Assembly: GCA_028284765.1 (NCBI GenBank)
Contig: JANQRA010000022.1
Location: 56,331 to 120,330, forward strand
DNA: 64,000 nucleotides
Source: Acidimicrobiia bacterium
GTDB taxonomy: Bacteria > Actinomycetota > Acidimicrobiia > Spongiisociales > ZC4RG35
Direction: 5' to 3'
The notes below the pieces were generated by a model that ran no database searches, had not been told where the DNA came from, and saw only the letters and a list, made by a program, of their open reading frames with translations. Position numbers and translations under genes: made by a program. Shown here in pieces: positions 51,014 through 59,838 of the stretch. Positions within the stretch are counted from its first letter, which is position 1. Each line of letters opens with the position of its first letter.

Positions 51014-51931
51014 CTATGTCTCCTGGCCGAGGCTGACCCGCCGCAGAAACGAGATGAGCGCTGGAGCGATCTGCGCGGCGTGGTGGATCCATGGAGCATG
51101 CCCTCCGTTGACAATGTGGAGCTCTGCATCGGTCACTAGCGCGGACATCTGCTGACCCACGTCAACGCCACCCATCGGGTCGTTCCTAGCGAACACCAGA
51201 AGAGTGGGCGTTTCGATGCGAGAGAGCTCGTGCGCGTTGAGGGCCAGATCCGGACGATTACCACGAAGACGAACGAGCCGGTTAAGCATTGCAGGGAAGG
51301 TCTCTTCAAAGTGGTCGAGACGCTCCGTGGCGAGGATTAGTTGGGCGATCTCCCGAGGCAGTGGGTGCTCGTTGACCATCTTGGCGAGATACTCGACCTG
51401 GCGGTCCGACGGTGGTTGAACCTTCATCAACAGTCGGCCTACCAAACGGAGGCCAAGGAGCCTCATGGGGAGGGGGGCAGAAGTGTCGAGCACTATCGCT
51501 GGACAACCGATGTGAGCAAGGGCCTCGACCCGGTTGGGCTGGTCGATCGTCAGCCAGCTGGCCCACAGGGACCCGAGTGAGTTGGCGACAATCGTCGGTC
51601 GGTCCAACTCGAGGCCGTCGAACACTTCTCTGAGGAACTGAACAGCGCTGCCACGCAGATCGTCCGAGAAGTGGCGTGTGCTGTCGGACAACCCGTATCC
51701 GGGAAGATCAACCGCATAGGTCTTCACGTCGGACATGTGCGCTATCAACGGAGCGAACATGGCGGCGGGAACACCGATTCCGTTGAGCATGACGACCGGA
51801 GGGCCGTCCCCGGCGACAAGCACATGGGCTCGACCATCGACAATGGGAGTCCTCACCCAGCGTTCTTCTGCATCCACCCCGTAGCGCTCAAGCACTGCCG
51901 CCTGAGCCTTCGAGAACTCCTTGGTCGTCAT
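51014..51931 (-). CDS. alpha/beta fold hydrolase
   Basis: A 305-residue hydrolase from ATG 51931. The oxyanion loop is VVMLNGIGVP, the nucleophile elbow is IVANSLGSLWA (Ser), and the terminal His is in NGGHAPWIH. It is divergent from the TetR gene across 64 bp and probably under its control. It resembles meta-cleavage product or haloalkane-type hydrolases; the substrate is unknown. Confidence 0.85.
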   Translation of the reverse strand: MTTKEFSKAQAAVLERYGVDAEERWVRTPIVDGRAHVLVAGDGPPVVMLNGIGVPAAMFAPLIAHMSDVKTYAVDLPGYGLSDSTRHFSDDLRGSAVQFLREVFDGLELDRPTIVANSLGSLWASWLTIDQPNRVEALAHIGCPAIVLDTSAPLPMRLLGLRLVGRLLMKVQPPSDRQVEYLAKMVNEHPLPREIAQLILATERLDHFEETFPAMLNRLVRLRGNRPDLALNAHELSRIETPTLLVFARNDPMGGVDVGQQMSALVTDAELHIVNGGHAPWIHHAAQIAPALISFLRRVSLGQET

Positions 51932-51953
51932 CGCAATCCTCCCGCGCCGACTT

Positions 51954-51994
51954 GGTTTACACTCTGTCAACTCCACCGTACCGAGGGTTTACAC
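51954..51994. promoter_or_regulatory. putative TetR operators (direct repeats GGTTTACAC)
   Basis: GGTTTACAC occurs at 51954-51962 and again at 51986-51994 just before the TetR ATG. The first is also part of the near-palindrome GTTTACA-CTC-TGTCAAC. The position between divergent genes suggests a shared operator. Confidence 0.45.
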
Positions 51995-51995
51995 G

Positions 51996-52586
51996 ATGTC
52001 AAGCACATATGGAGATCCGGCTACACGCCACCGGATCCTCGAGGCCGCCTGGGGGTTGGTCACCGAGAAGGGCGGCCAGTTCAATCTCTCCGAGGTGGCG
52101 ACCAGTGCGTCGGTCTCGCGCCAAGCCGTCTACCTGCACTTTGGTGATCGCGCCGGATTGTTGATTGCCCTCGTCCAGCACATGGACGACACCCTCGACC
52201 TCGGCCAAGCTCTCACGCGGGTGCACGCTGAGCCTGACGGAGCTTCGCTGCTCGAGGCGAGCATGCGACTCAACGCCACCTTCTGGGCGAAGGTGTTTCC
52301 GGTTGCTCAGGTCCTGGAAGCGGCCCAGCATGACGATTCTGATCTCGGCGCGGCGTGGCGAGACCGCATGCGGTACAGATACCAGGCATTTCGGGCGATG
52401 ATCGAGAGCCTCGCCACCCGCGGCGAGCTCGACGAGGAATGGAGCGTCGAAGATGCCACGGCGACCCTCTACGCGGTCGCCCATTTCGACACATGGCGCG
52501 AGCTCGTGATCGAGCTGCAGTGGAGCGACGACCGCTACGTGGATTCGATGACCCGCGTCCTCCGCCGGGCACTCCTGTCGAGTTGA
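51996..52586 (+). CDS. TetR family regulator
   Basis: A 196-residue repressor from ATG 51996. The helix-turn-helix is FNLSEVATSASVSRQAVYLH, preceded by RHRILEAAWGLVTEKG. The ligand domain is helical and unlike known drug-sensing members. It is divergent from the alpha/beta hydrolase, its likely target. Confidence 0.92.
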   Translation: MSSTYGDPATRHRILEAAWGLVTEKGGQFNLSEVATSASVSRQAVYLHFGDRAGLLIALVQHMDDTLDLGQALTRVHAEPDGASLLEASMRLNATFWAKVFPVAQVLEAAQHDDSDLGAAWRDRMRYRYQAFRAMIESLATRGELDEEWSVEDATATLYAVAHFDTWRELVIELQWSDDRYVDSMTRVLRRALLSS

Positions 52587-52707
52587 CCCGATCAAGCCCT
52601 ACCCAGAGTGCTCAGGCCAATGGCCGATGTTCGCCCTCCACGATGCGAACCCTGGGTTCCAGACCCCGCATAGCGAAGTCTGGAGCCCTGAGAATGGACA
52701 AAGCCGG

Positions 52708-52793
52708 CGGAGGGGGTGGGATTCGAACCCACGAGGCCCAACGGACCCAACGGTTTTCAAGACCGTCTCCTTAGACCACTCGGACACCCCTCC
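52708..52793 (-). tRNA. tRNA-Ser(TGA)
   Basis: Class II tRNA. The acceptor GGAGGGG pairs with CCCCTCC. The anticodon stem ACGGT/ACCGT with loop CTTGAAA gives TGA, which reads UCA Ser codons. The T-arm GTGGG-TTCGAAT-CCCAC is intact. CCA is not encoded. Confidence 0.95.
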
Positions 52794-52842
52794 AAGTGAC
52801 AGACCATTCTCGTTCATCTCAACCATCTGCGACAATCTCGAC

Positions 52843-53343
52843 GTGACCACCGTGAAAACACTCGACGACCAGGTCGTTGAACTCAGCTCGATTCTCGATG
52901 GGAAGAAGACCGTCGCCTGCTTCCTGAGGCACTTTGGCTGACAGTTCTGCCGCGAGCAGTCTGCTCGCCTCAACAACCGACTCGAAGAGATAGAGGCTGC
53001 GGGCGCTCAATTGGTTGCGATTGGCAACGGCCACGCACACTGGGCACAAGCGTTCATCGAAGACGAGGGCATTAAGTTCCCCGTCTACGTAGATCCGAGC
53101 CGTCAGGTCTACAAGGAGTTCGGGATGCAGCGAGGCCGTCGCAAGGTCCTCAACTCAAAGAGCAAGGAGCACAGCGACCGGGCTCAATCAGCCGGGTTCA
53201 AGCAGTCCGCAGTGAAGGGTGACCCCTGGCAAAACGGTGGAGTCATCGTCTTCGACGAGAACGGTGACGTCCTCTACTCCCACGTCGATTCAGTTGCGGG
53301 AGACCACGCCGATCTCGACGAGGTCATCGCCGCGCTTGATTGA
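52843..53343 (+). CDS. peroxiredoxin-like (AhpC/TSA fold) selenoprotein with in-frame TGA
   Basis: A thioredoxin-fold protein of 166 residues if the TGA at 52939-52941 is read as selenocysteine. The reading frame is continuous on both sides: residues to FLRHFG, then U33, then QFCREQ. This gives UxxC where relatives have the CxxC redox motif (FLRHFGCxFCREQ). The rest matches the family: LVAIGNGHAHWA, FPVYVDPSRQVYKEFG, QNGGVIVFDENGDVLY. GTG 52843 or 52852 starts it. A hairpin 17 nt after the TGA resembles a bacterial SECIS. The alternative is a nonsense-mutated pseudogene, which the SECIS and intact frame argue against. Confidence 0.85.
52952..52968 (+). promoter_or_regulatory. SECIS-like element for selenocysteine insertion
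   Basis: GCGAGCA-GTC-TGCTCGC is a perfect 7-bp stem with a GTC loop, and the loop is 17 nt after the TGA. The apex GCAGTCTGC closely matches GCAGGTCTGC of the E. coli fdhF SECIS, where the loop is 18 nt from the UGA. The conserved loop G and U that SelB contacts are present. Confidence 0.8.
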
Positions 53344-54042
53344 TCAGGACGGGTCGCTACAGCTGATCTCCGTACTGCCGTCGGCCGTGAAGCCCTCCCA
53401 GAGGGAGTAGGCCGACTGGCCGTAAGCGAATTCCGGAATGTCTTCCTCAGTCGAGAACTGGCTGGTCAGGCCTTTGATCGTCCCGTCGTCGGCGTTCCAT
53501 TCCAAGCTGCCGAACAGCGTTCCTGAAAGGTCGCCGGGAATGTTGGTCAGGTAGAGCCAGACACCACCGCTGCAAGCCTGGATCGAGGCTGTTTCGGTTG
53601 GGAATCCTTCGCATGCTCCCTCTTCACTGGGCGTGTTGGAAACGTGCAAGAACTGATCCGTTTGAATCGAGTTGCCAGGACAGAGACCCTGGCCTTCAGC
53701 TCCGGCGATCCCGGGTCCGGCATATAGCCCGACGTACCTACTGGAGTCTGTGTCCCGGTACCAGTAAAGGAAGACGTCACCCGCCGTGATGTTCTCGTCG
53801 GAGTAGGGAGTCAAGGTCACGCCTGTCGTCGGATCGGGAATCATCTCTGCTTCCGATGGTGGCTGTGAAGTGGTAGTCGTGGTGGCAGGGGCAACCGTCG
53901 TTGTGGTGGCTGCGGGCGCCGCGGTTGTTGTGGTCTCTTCGGCTGCTGACTCCGTGGTCGTAGTGGTGTCTTCGGTAGACGCACCACCGCATGCAGCGAT
54001 CGTCAAAGCCATGGCCGAAATGAGAACAAGTCGTCTACGCAT
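53344..54042 (-). CDS. hypothetical Thr-rich lipoprotein
   Basis: A 232-residue exported protein with a signal peptide ending at Cys18 (IAAC) and a Thr/Ala-rich linker (residues about 23-62). The remainder has several Cys (GLCPGNSIQ, EGACEGFP, IQACSGG, ISCSDPS) that could form disulfides. No family is recognised. It ends directly at the stop of the convergent selenoprotein gene. Confidence 0.7.
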   Translation of the reverse strand: MRRRLVLISAMALTIAACGGASTEDTTTTTESAAEETTTTAAPAATTTTVAPATTTTTSQPPSEAEMIPDPTTGVTLTPYSDENITAGDVFLYWYRDTDSSRYVGLYAGPGIAGAEGQGLCPGNSIQTDQFLHVSNTPSEEGACEGFPTETASIQACSGGVWLYLTNIPGDLSGTLFGSLEWNADDGTIKGLTSQFSTEEDIPEFAYGQSAYSLWEGFTADGSTEISCSDPS

Positions 54043-54067
54043 GGAAAAAGCCTATCGAAGGTCAGGA

Positions 54068-54089
54068 CGGAGGGGGTGGGATTCGAACC
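54068..54089 (-). pseudogene. tRNA-Ser 3' end remnant
   Basis: The 22 bases here are identical to the 3' end and T-arm of tRNA-Ser(TGA) at 52708-52729. Beyond them the sequence diverges: the 5' side of the T-stem no longer pairs and no matching 5' acceptor or anticodon arm is found within 100 bp. A D-arm-like TCATGGTCTGAGT remains further on. It reads as a decayed tRNA-Ser copy. Confidence 0.5.
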
Positions 54090-54211
54090 TGCACACCGTC
54101 GCGCTGAGCGGAGTTGTTCCAACAGGGACACTCAGACCATGAGACTCGTCGCTCACTTCCTTGGAGCACACCTTTCGGCATTCGCGGCGATCTGTCAGAC
54201 GGCGCCCTCGC

Positions 54212-55012
54212 CTACCCGTCGGTCGTGAACCAGTCGCGAAGGCGCTCGGCTACGAGTTGCGGCATTTCATCCACGATGTAGATCCCAGCTCCGGGGACGA
54301 TTTCCATCCTGCTGCCGTTGATGAGTGATTGCGCACGTTCGAACCCGCCTCTGATGCTGTCAAGCTCGCCTCCCATGATGAAAGTCGGGGCAACAATTCG
54401 TTCGAAAACGTCGTCGACGTCCATCTCCAGAACCGCGCTGTAGACATGTTCAGGCTCGACTGCTGTGAACGCGAGAACAAGTTCTCGGTGAGCCACAGCG
54501 ACTCCTGCCCCTCCGGCGAGGGCGAGATGCCTCTCCCAGGCGCTGCTGAGATGGCTTCCGTCGGACTTTGGTGGGTAGGCCCGAATCGAGGATTGAACAC
54601 GCTTCCGCATGGCGTCATCGAAATGGGGAGGACCACTCAGCACCAGGCTCTTCACCAACGATGGGTGGTCGGCAGCGATCTGGGCGGCGAGAGAAGCTCC
54701 CGTATGGTGCCCGTACAGCCAACACGAGGTAACACCCAGCTCGTCGAGGGCACCAACAAGCGAATCGGCGAGTGCCGACACGGATACTGGCACGGTGAAG
54801 GGGTCGGAGCCGCCGAACCCTGGAGTGTCCAGGGCAATGATTCGGTAATTCTTCGCCAGAAGCTGCATTAACTCCACGTAGCCAACCGACGACGACGCCG
54901 ATTGATGGAGGAGGACGATCGGCCTGTCACCACTACCGACCTCGCGATAGTGGATCTGCAAATCCCCGGAGTCGACGTAGTTACGCCGTACGTTCGGAGC
55001 CTCGGTGGTCAA
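54212..55012 (-). CDS. alpha/beta hydrolase-fold protein with altered catalytic residues
   Basis: A 266-residue alpha/beta-fold protein, cytoplasmic. At the nucleophile elbow the usual GxSxG reads YGHHTGASLAA, so His103 replaces Ser. The C-terminal catalytic-His loop reads VPGAGIYIVDE, with Ile instead of His. The acid loop FIMGGELDS looks normal. It may therefore use other chemistry or be non-catalytic. It is coupled by ATGA to the LivF-like gene, the last member of the importer operon. Confidence 0.75.
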   Translation of the reverse strand: MTTEAPNVRRNYVDSGDLQIHYREVGSGDRPIVLLHQSASSSVGYVELMQLLAKNYRIIALDTPGFGGSDPFTVPVSVSALADSLVGALDELGVTSCWLYGHHTGASLAAQIAADHPSLVKSLVLSGPPHFDDAMRKRVQSSIRAYPPKSDGSHLSSAWERHLALAGGAGVAVAHRELVLAFTAVEPEHVYSAVLEMDVDDVFERIVAPTFIMGGELDSIRGGFERAQSLINGSRMEIVPGAGIYIVDEMPQLVAERLRDWFTTDG

Positions 55013-55779
55013 CTCTGGTCCCCAAGGATTTCACTCGACTGTCTCTCAGCATCGCCATTAGTGGCGACTCCCCCACCCAGGTAGGCCGATTTCAGAGCCT
55101 CGCTATCCCGGAATTCTGACGCAGGGCCGTATGCCGCCACCCTTCCCGACTCCAGCACCGCAACGGTGTCGGCCACGCCCAACGCCGCCTCCACAACTTG
55201 TTCGATGAGAAGCACTGCTACTCCGCGGTCGCGAATCCGTGCAATAGCTTCGTAAAGCATGCCGACGAGTAGTGGCGCCAGACCCAAAGAGGGCTCATCC
55301 ATGACCAGTAAACGGGGTTCGGTCATCAACGAGCGGCCAACCGCCAGCATCTGCTGTTCACCCCCCGAGAGACGCCCGGCCTGTTGCCCACCAAGGTGCT
55401 TTAGCTTCGGAAACAGTTCATATACGAATGGAAGCGAAGTCGGATCCTCCCTGCCTCTCGCAGCAAACCGGGCGACTTCCAGATTCTCCTCAACTGTCAT
55501 GTCTGCAAAAACACGACGTCCCTGGGGAACCTGGGCAACTCCGATGCGGGCCCGGGCTTCCGGCGTGGCACGCGAAATCGAAGAGCCGTCGAGCATCACG
55601 TCACCGCTCCAGGCGGGAATGGCTCCAGTGATGGTCCGAGCCAAAGTGGTCTTTCCCGCACCGTTGGGACCTAGAACGCAACACAAACTTCCCGCCTCTA
55701 CCGAAAGTGAAAGATCCCAAAGGACCTGGACGCCGACATAGCCAGAATTCACCTCTCTGATCTCCAGCAGCGAGCTCAT
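55009..55779 (-). CDS. branched-chain amino acid-type ABC ATPase (LivF-like)
   Basis: A 256-residue ATPase: Walker A GPNGAGKTT, Q-loop region AQVPQGRRVFADMTVEENL, signature LSGGEQQMLAVGRSL, Walker B LLVMDEPSLGLAP. The VPQGRRVF segment is typical of LivF. It overlaps the LivG-like gene by ATGA. It supplies ATP hydrolysis for the importer encoded upstream. Confidence 0.93.
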   Translation of the reverse strand: MSSLLEIREVNSGYVGVQVLWDLSLSVEAGSLCCVLGPNGAGKTTLARTITGAIPAWSGDVMLDGSSISRATPEARARIGVAQVPQGRRVFADMTVEENLEVARFAARGREDPTSLPFVYELFPKLKHLGGQQAGRLSGGEQQMLAVGRSLMTEPRLLVMDEPSLGLAPLLVGMLYEAIARIRDRGVAVLLIEQVVEAALGVADTVAVLESGRVAAYGPASEFRDSEALKSAYLGGGVATNGDAERQSSEILGDQS

Positions 55780-56528
55780 GCCTCGCCTCGCCCCAGGTAG
55801 GTGTCGATCACCTTTTCATCGCTACGAATCACTTCAGGCGGTCCCTCAGCGATAACGCGGCCGGTGTCCATGACTGTCACCGTTACCGAAGCACGCATCA
55901 CAAGTTCCATGTCATGATCGACGAGAACGACCGCCATCCCCTGTTCTGCAAGGCCTCGCAACACTCCAACCAGACGAGTCTTCTCCGATGAGGTCAAACC
56001 CGCACCGGGCTCGTCGAGAAGCATGACGTCAGGATCGGTCATCACCGCACGTCCCACTTCGACGATGCGGCGGGCGCCAAAAGGAAGCTCGTCGGCGCTT
56101 TCGTCAAGGAGTGGGACGAAGTCGAGCAGGTCGGCAACCTTATGGGCTCGGTCCGTGGCAGCTTGTCGCCCCTGCTTCAGAAGCGGAACCGTGAGATTCT
56201 GCAACACTGTCATCCCTCCCCAAAGCTGCGCTTGCTGAAAGGTGCGGGTCATCCCTGAGTGCATTATCGCCGCCGCATTTCGGCCCACCAGTTCAGACCC
56301 GCGAAGGCGAACCGAACCTGACGCCGGTTTTTGGAGACCGGTGATGGCATTGAGCGCCGTGGTCTTCCCGGCGCCGTTGGGGCCGATCAATCCGTGGACG
56401 GTGCCGACTAAGACTCCAAAAGATAACCCGTCGACGGCGTGTACTCCGCCGAATGTGACCCGGAGATCTTCCACTTGGAGCAGCGGCGTCGCACTGGCAC
56501 CACTTTCAGTTCTCACTGGCCGCTCCAT
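55776..56528 (-). CDS. branched-chain amino acid-type ABC ATPase (LivG-like)
   Basis: A 250-residue ATPase: Walker A GPNGAGKTT, the LivG-typical MTRTFQQAQLWGGMTVLQNL, a degenerate signature LPFGARRIVEVGRAV, Walker B VMLLDEPGAGLTSSE and a C-terminal LGRGEA. The GAxR instead of SGGQ is common in LivG. The gene overlaps the permease gene by 23 bp. Confidence 0.92.
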   Translation of the reverse strand: MERPVRTESGASATPLLQVEDLRVTFGGVHAVDGLSFGVLVGTVHGLIGPNGAGKTTALNAITGLQKPASGSVRLRGSELVGRNAAAIMHSGMTRTFQQAQLWGGMTVLQNLTVPLLKQGRQAATDRAHKVADLLDFVPLLDESADELPFGARRIVEVGRAVMTDPDVMLLDEPGAGLTSSEKTRLVGVLRGLAEQGMAVVLVDHDMELVMRASVTVTVMDTGRVIAEGPPEVIRSDEKVIDTYLGRGEA

Positions 56529-58419
56529 CTATCTCTTGGCTGGCGGCAAACGTAGTGAGACGCTGCTCAGCCCGCTTCCGTCTGTGCTCCACGAAACCCC
56601 GCAGGCCTGACGGTGCGACGACCAACAACAGAACCAAAGCGATACCGAATAGCGCGTCGGTCAGCCCCGAGGACCGGCTCAGTGCTACCGGAACCAGTGA
56701 GATGAACGCAGCACCGAGGATGGCCCCCGCCCAGGAGCCCGATCCACCAAGGATGACGGCCAGAATGACAAAAATGCTGTAGAACAGGTCGTAGTCGAAC
56801 GGCGATACGAAAGTGACGATGTAGGTCAGAAGAGACCCGCCAAGTCCGGCAATGGCTGAACTAACGACAAATGCGCTGACCTTGTTCGACTTCACCGAGA
56901 CTCCACTCGATTCCGCGGCAATGGGTGCGTCGCGTACCGCAGTCCATCGCTGGCCGATCGGCGACCGGGTGAGGACAACAACGGCGGCCAAGACCAGTGC
57001 GAGAATGACGGCAGTCATGTAATAGATCGACCGATCGCCGGTGAGCACGATGTCGCCAAACAGCACCGGACTCCCGATGTTGATACCGGCAGCACCACCG
57101 GTGAACTCCCTGAACTGAAGTGCAACTTCTTGCACGACATAGATCAAAGCCAGCGTTGCAATTGCGAAGTAGATGCCAGAAAGCCGCAGGGTGACCAACC
57201 CCAGCCCTGCACCAACGATGGCGGCGGCCGCTGCTGAGGCAAGGAGCGCAATCCAAAACGGTGTACCTGGAAACTGAGCGAGGATCAAAGCGGTGGTGTA
57301 GGCGCCCACAGTCACCAAGGCTCCGTGCCCAAGGGAGATTTCGCCGCTGTAACCCATGAGAAGACTGAGCGAGACCACAACGACAGCAGTTGCCAACATG
57401 ACCGAGTAGCTGAGCAGGCTGAACGGATGTGGGAGGAACGGGATGGCCACGATGAGCAGCGCAATGGCGGCGGTGCTCAAGACCGAACGGGGGAGCTTCC
57501 AGGTGCCAGGGCGCGGAAGACGTGGATGATCCTCGCCACCAACTGTCTCGGGGACCGTGATTGCTGCCTTGCCCAGCAAGCCGTTCGGCCGGAAGATGAG
57601 TATGGCCAAGATCAGGGCAAACACGAAGGTGTTTTTGTAGCTCGGACTGGCAAAACCGGACATGAGGCTCGAGAAGATCCCCACTGCCAAACCGCCTACC
57701 ACCGCCCCGGAGGCGGTTCCGAAGCCACCGACCACCAGCGCGGCAATGCTGTAAAGGAGGACGATATTCATAATCGAATGGTCGACCTGGATGAAGGAAC
57801 CCACGAGAACGCCGGAACCGGCTCCCAGGGCGGATGCAAAGAACCAGGCGGCCAGGCTGGTGACGACCAGCGAGATGCCATGACCACGCGCCGTCTCCTC
57901 ATCTGAGGCAAGCGCACGCATAGCGAGGCCAAGCCTTGTTTTCTCGATCAGCAGGAATGTGGCGCCTATTGCGGTGAACGCCAGGACGGCAACGAACAGT
58001 CCGTGCCCACTGAAGAAGATCCCTCCAACTTCAAAACTGCCCGCAAAGGGCCGGTCCAGCACTTGTCCGACGTCGCCGAACACCCGGCGCGCAACCCAGC
58101 CCAAGAACAGGAACACTCCAAGAGTGGCGACAGACTTTGTCAGAGGAGAAGAACGCACCAGGACAAAGGTGACTAGAGCGCCGATCGCCAACCCGAGCAG
58201 TCCGCCAACGAGCATGGCCACCACCAAAGCCACCCCGTAGGGCAGACCTGATCCTTCCATCAGATTCCATGCCAGATACCCAGCGATTGTGGCAACCGCA
58301 CCCTGGGAGAAGTTGAGCACGTTTGTGGTCCGGAAGACGATCACCACGCCGAGACCGACAACGGCGTAGACGGCACCAATGATGATGCCGTCCACGACCA
58401 GCTGGATTGTTAGCGACAA
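56506..58419 (-). CDS. fused LivH-LivM ABC permease
   Basis: A 637-residue membrane protein joining two permeases. Residues 1-290 are LivH-like (YAVVGLGVVIVFRTTNVLNF with the LNFSQGA signature). Residues about 320-615 are LivM-like (LLMGYSGEISLGHGALVTVG, SGIYFAIATLAL, GGSGSWAGAILGAAF). About 18 helices are expected. Fusion means one chain forms the whole channel. The cargo is probably an amino acid, peptide or amide. Confidence 0.92.
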   Translation of the reverse strand: MSLTIQLVVDGIIIGAVYAVVGLGVVIVFRTTNVLNFSQGAVATIAGYLAWNLMEGSGLPYGVALVVAMLVGGLLGLAIGALVTFVLVRSSPLTKSVATLGVFLFLGWVARRVFGDVGQVLDRPFAGSFEVGGIFFSGHGLFVAVLAFTAIGATFLLIEKTRLGLAMRALASDEETARGHGISLVVTSLAAWFFASALGAGSGVLVGSFIQVDHSIMNIVLLYSIAALVVGGFGTASGAVVGGLAVGIFSSLMSGFASPSYKNTFVFALILAILIFRPNGLLGKAAITVPETVGGEDHPRLPRPGTWKLPRSVLSTAAIALLIVAIPFLPHPFSLLSYSVMLATAVVVVSLSLLMGYSGEISLGHGALVTVGAYTTALILAQFPGTPFWIALLASAAAAAIVGAGLGLVTLRLSGIYFAIATLALIYVVQEVALQFREFTGGAAGINIGSPVLFGDIVLTGDRSIYYMTAVILALVLAAVVVLTRSPIGQRWTAVRDAPIAAESSGVSVKSNKVSAFVVSSAIAGLGGSLLTYIVTFVSPFDYDLFYSIFVILAVILGGSGSWAGAILGAAFISLVPVALSRSSGLTDALFGIALVLLLVVAPSGLRGFVEHRRKRAEQRLTTFAASQEIDGAASEN

Positions 58420-58453
58420 GAAATCAGCCTATCGTCGACAACTCAGCGACTCT

Positions 58454-59740
58454 CTATTCCGTATAGCGGGCGTAGGTGACCCAGTCGGTGGCGTCCACCC
58501 AACCGCCGTCTTCGAAGAGACGAACCTTCCCTTGAGTGGCCCCGACACGGTCGGCTGTGTAGTTGATACCACGGGAACCGGCGATCGCCTCGTCGGTCCA
58601 TGAGTCAAGCGTTGCCTTCAGCGCCGGCCAGGTCAGCTCACTGCCATCGGCTGTTGTCTGATCGACAGCGTCGAGGAACAGGCTCGCTGCGATCCACCCC
58701 GACTGTCCCAGGTTGACGTCACCTTCGGGGTAGGCGGCGTTGAACAGGTCAACATACTCTTGGACTTCGCTGTCAGATTCGGTGACAGGCGTCCACCAGA
58801 CGTTGGTGATTGCCCGACCCTCAAGGTCGTAAGGAAGCGCTGTCAGCGAGTTGAGGAAGAAGCCACCGCGGTAGCCATCGTGCAGAACCAGGAGCCCTTC
58901 ATATCCACTCTCAAGAGCAGCTTCGATGACCTGAGTCGACCCGGAGAACGACCACACCAGCAGAGCGTCGGCGTCTGACTCAGCGACCCTACGCCCGAGA
59001 GGTGCGAAGTTTGTCTCACCAGCGTCGTAGCCAATCTCTTCGACGATCTCCAGTCCAAGGTCGGGGGCTGCCGCACTAGCGCCGTCCGGTCCGGCCTCGC
59101 CGAGGACATCGTTGCTATGCAGGACAGCCAGCGTCTCAATCCCCTGCTCTTCAACCGCGTACTCGAGCATTAGACGTATGGTGTCGCCGTAGAAAGGAAC
59201 GAACCCATAAGCATTGTCAGGTGCGCCTTCCTCCTCAGAGAAGAGTATGCGTGAATCGGCAAACGGGAACAGTGTTGGGACGTCGTTCTCTCGCAGATAA
59301 TCCTCGACGGCTGTCATTCCGCCGGACCCGTAGGGATGCACGAGTGCAAAGACCTCATCGTTCTCCCAGAGCTCCCGGGCGGCGTTCACAGTCTGTGCTG
59401 GGTCGGACTGGTCGTCGATCGAAGTGAAGTCAAACGTATATCCGTTCACGCCACCTTCATCGTTGGCCTGATCGAAGCGCAGTCTGGCCGCGTTGGCAAT
59501 GTTGGCGACAACTGCAAGCGGACCGCTCTCAGCGATCCAAGCTCCGACGGAAACCACGTTGTCATCCGATATCCCACGAACTGGTTCGCCGGGTTGGGTC
59601 GGAGCATCAGTGGCGCCTGTCTCGCCCGATGCCGTTGTCGTCGTGTCGTCTGAATCGGTGTCGCCCGAGCCACAGGCTGCGAGTACGAGCGAAGCAGCGA
59701 TAACCAGGCTCACGAGCCGGGTGATTGCATGCTTTTGCAT
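58454..59740 (-). CDS. ABC importer substrate-binding lipoprotein (LivK-like)
   Basis: A 428-residue type I periplasmic-binding protein from ATG 59740, with AAAGGA upstream. The lipobox is LAAC (Cys23), followed by an acidic/Thr spacer. The fold shows SVGAWIAESGPLAVVANI, FDQANDEGGVNGYTFD and FALVHPYGSGGMTAVEDYL. It feeds the fused permease 34 bp downstream. The ligand cannot be read from sequence. Confidence 0.92.
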   Translation of the reverse strand: MQKHAITRLVSLVIAASLVLAACGSGDTDSDDTTTTASGETGATDAPTQPGEPVRGISDDNVVSVGAWIAESGPLAVVANIANAARLRFDQANDEGGVNGYTFDFTSIDDQSDPAQTVNAARELWENDEVFALVHPYGSGGMTAVEDYLRENDVPTLFPFADSRILFSEEEGAPDNAYGFVPFYGDTIRLMLEYAVEEQGIETLAVLHSNDVLGEAGPDGASAAAPDLGLEIVEEIGYDAGETNFAPLGRRVAESDADALLVWSFSGSTQVIEAALESGYEGLLVLHDGYRGGFFLNSLTALPYDLEGRAITNVWWTPVTESDSEVQEYVDLFNAAYPEGDVNLGQSGWIAASLFLDAVDQTTADGSELTWPALKATLDSWTDEAIAGSRGINYTADRVGATQGKVRLFEDGGWVDATDWVTYARYTE

Positions 59741-59838
59741 CAGTTTTGTTCCTTTGGTAACGGGATGGGCGAAGCCCAGCCCGCGGGACGCTAGTGCTTC
59801 TTTTGACAAGCGTCAACCAACGCTTCACACTTAGTGGT

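Noticed and set aside
53011..53343. Separate 110-residue ORF starting MVAIGNGHAHWA
   Set aside because: It is only the part of the peroxiredoxin-like gene after the TGA. The frame and family similarity continue across the TGA, so it is not an independent gene.
54060..54165. Possible tRNA-Sec near the selenoprotein gene
   Set aside because: No TCA anticodon loop, no long acceptor pairing, and the 22 bases match tRNA-Ser(TGA). It reads as a decayed tRNA-Ser.
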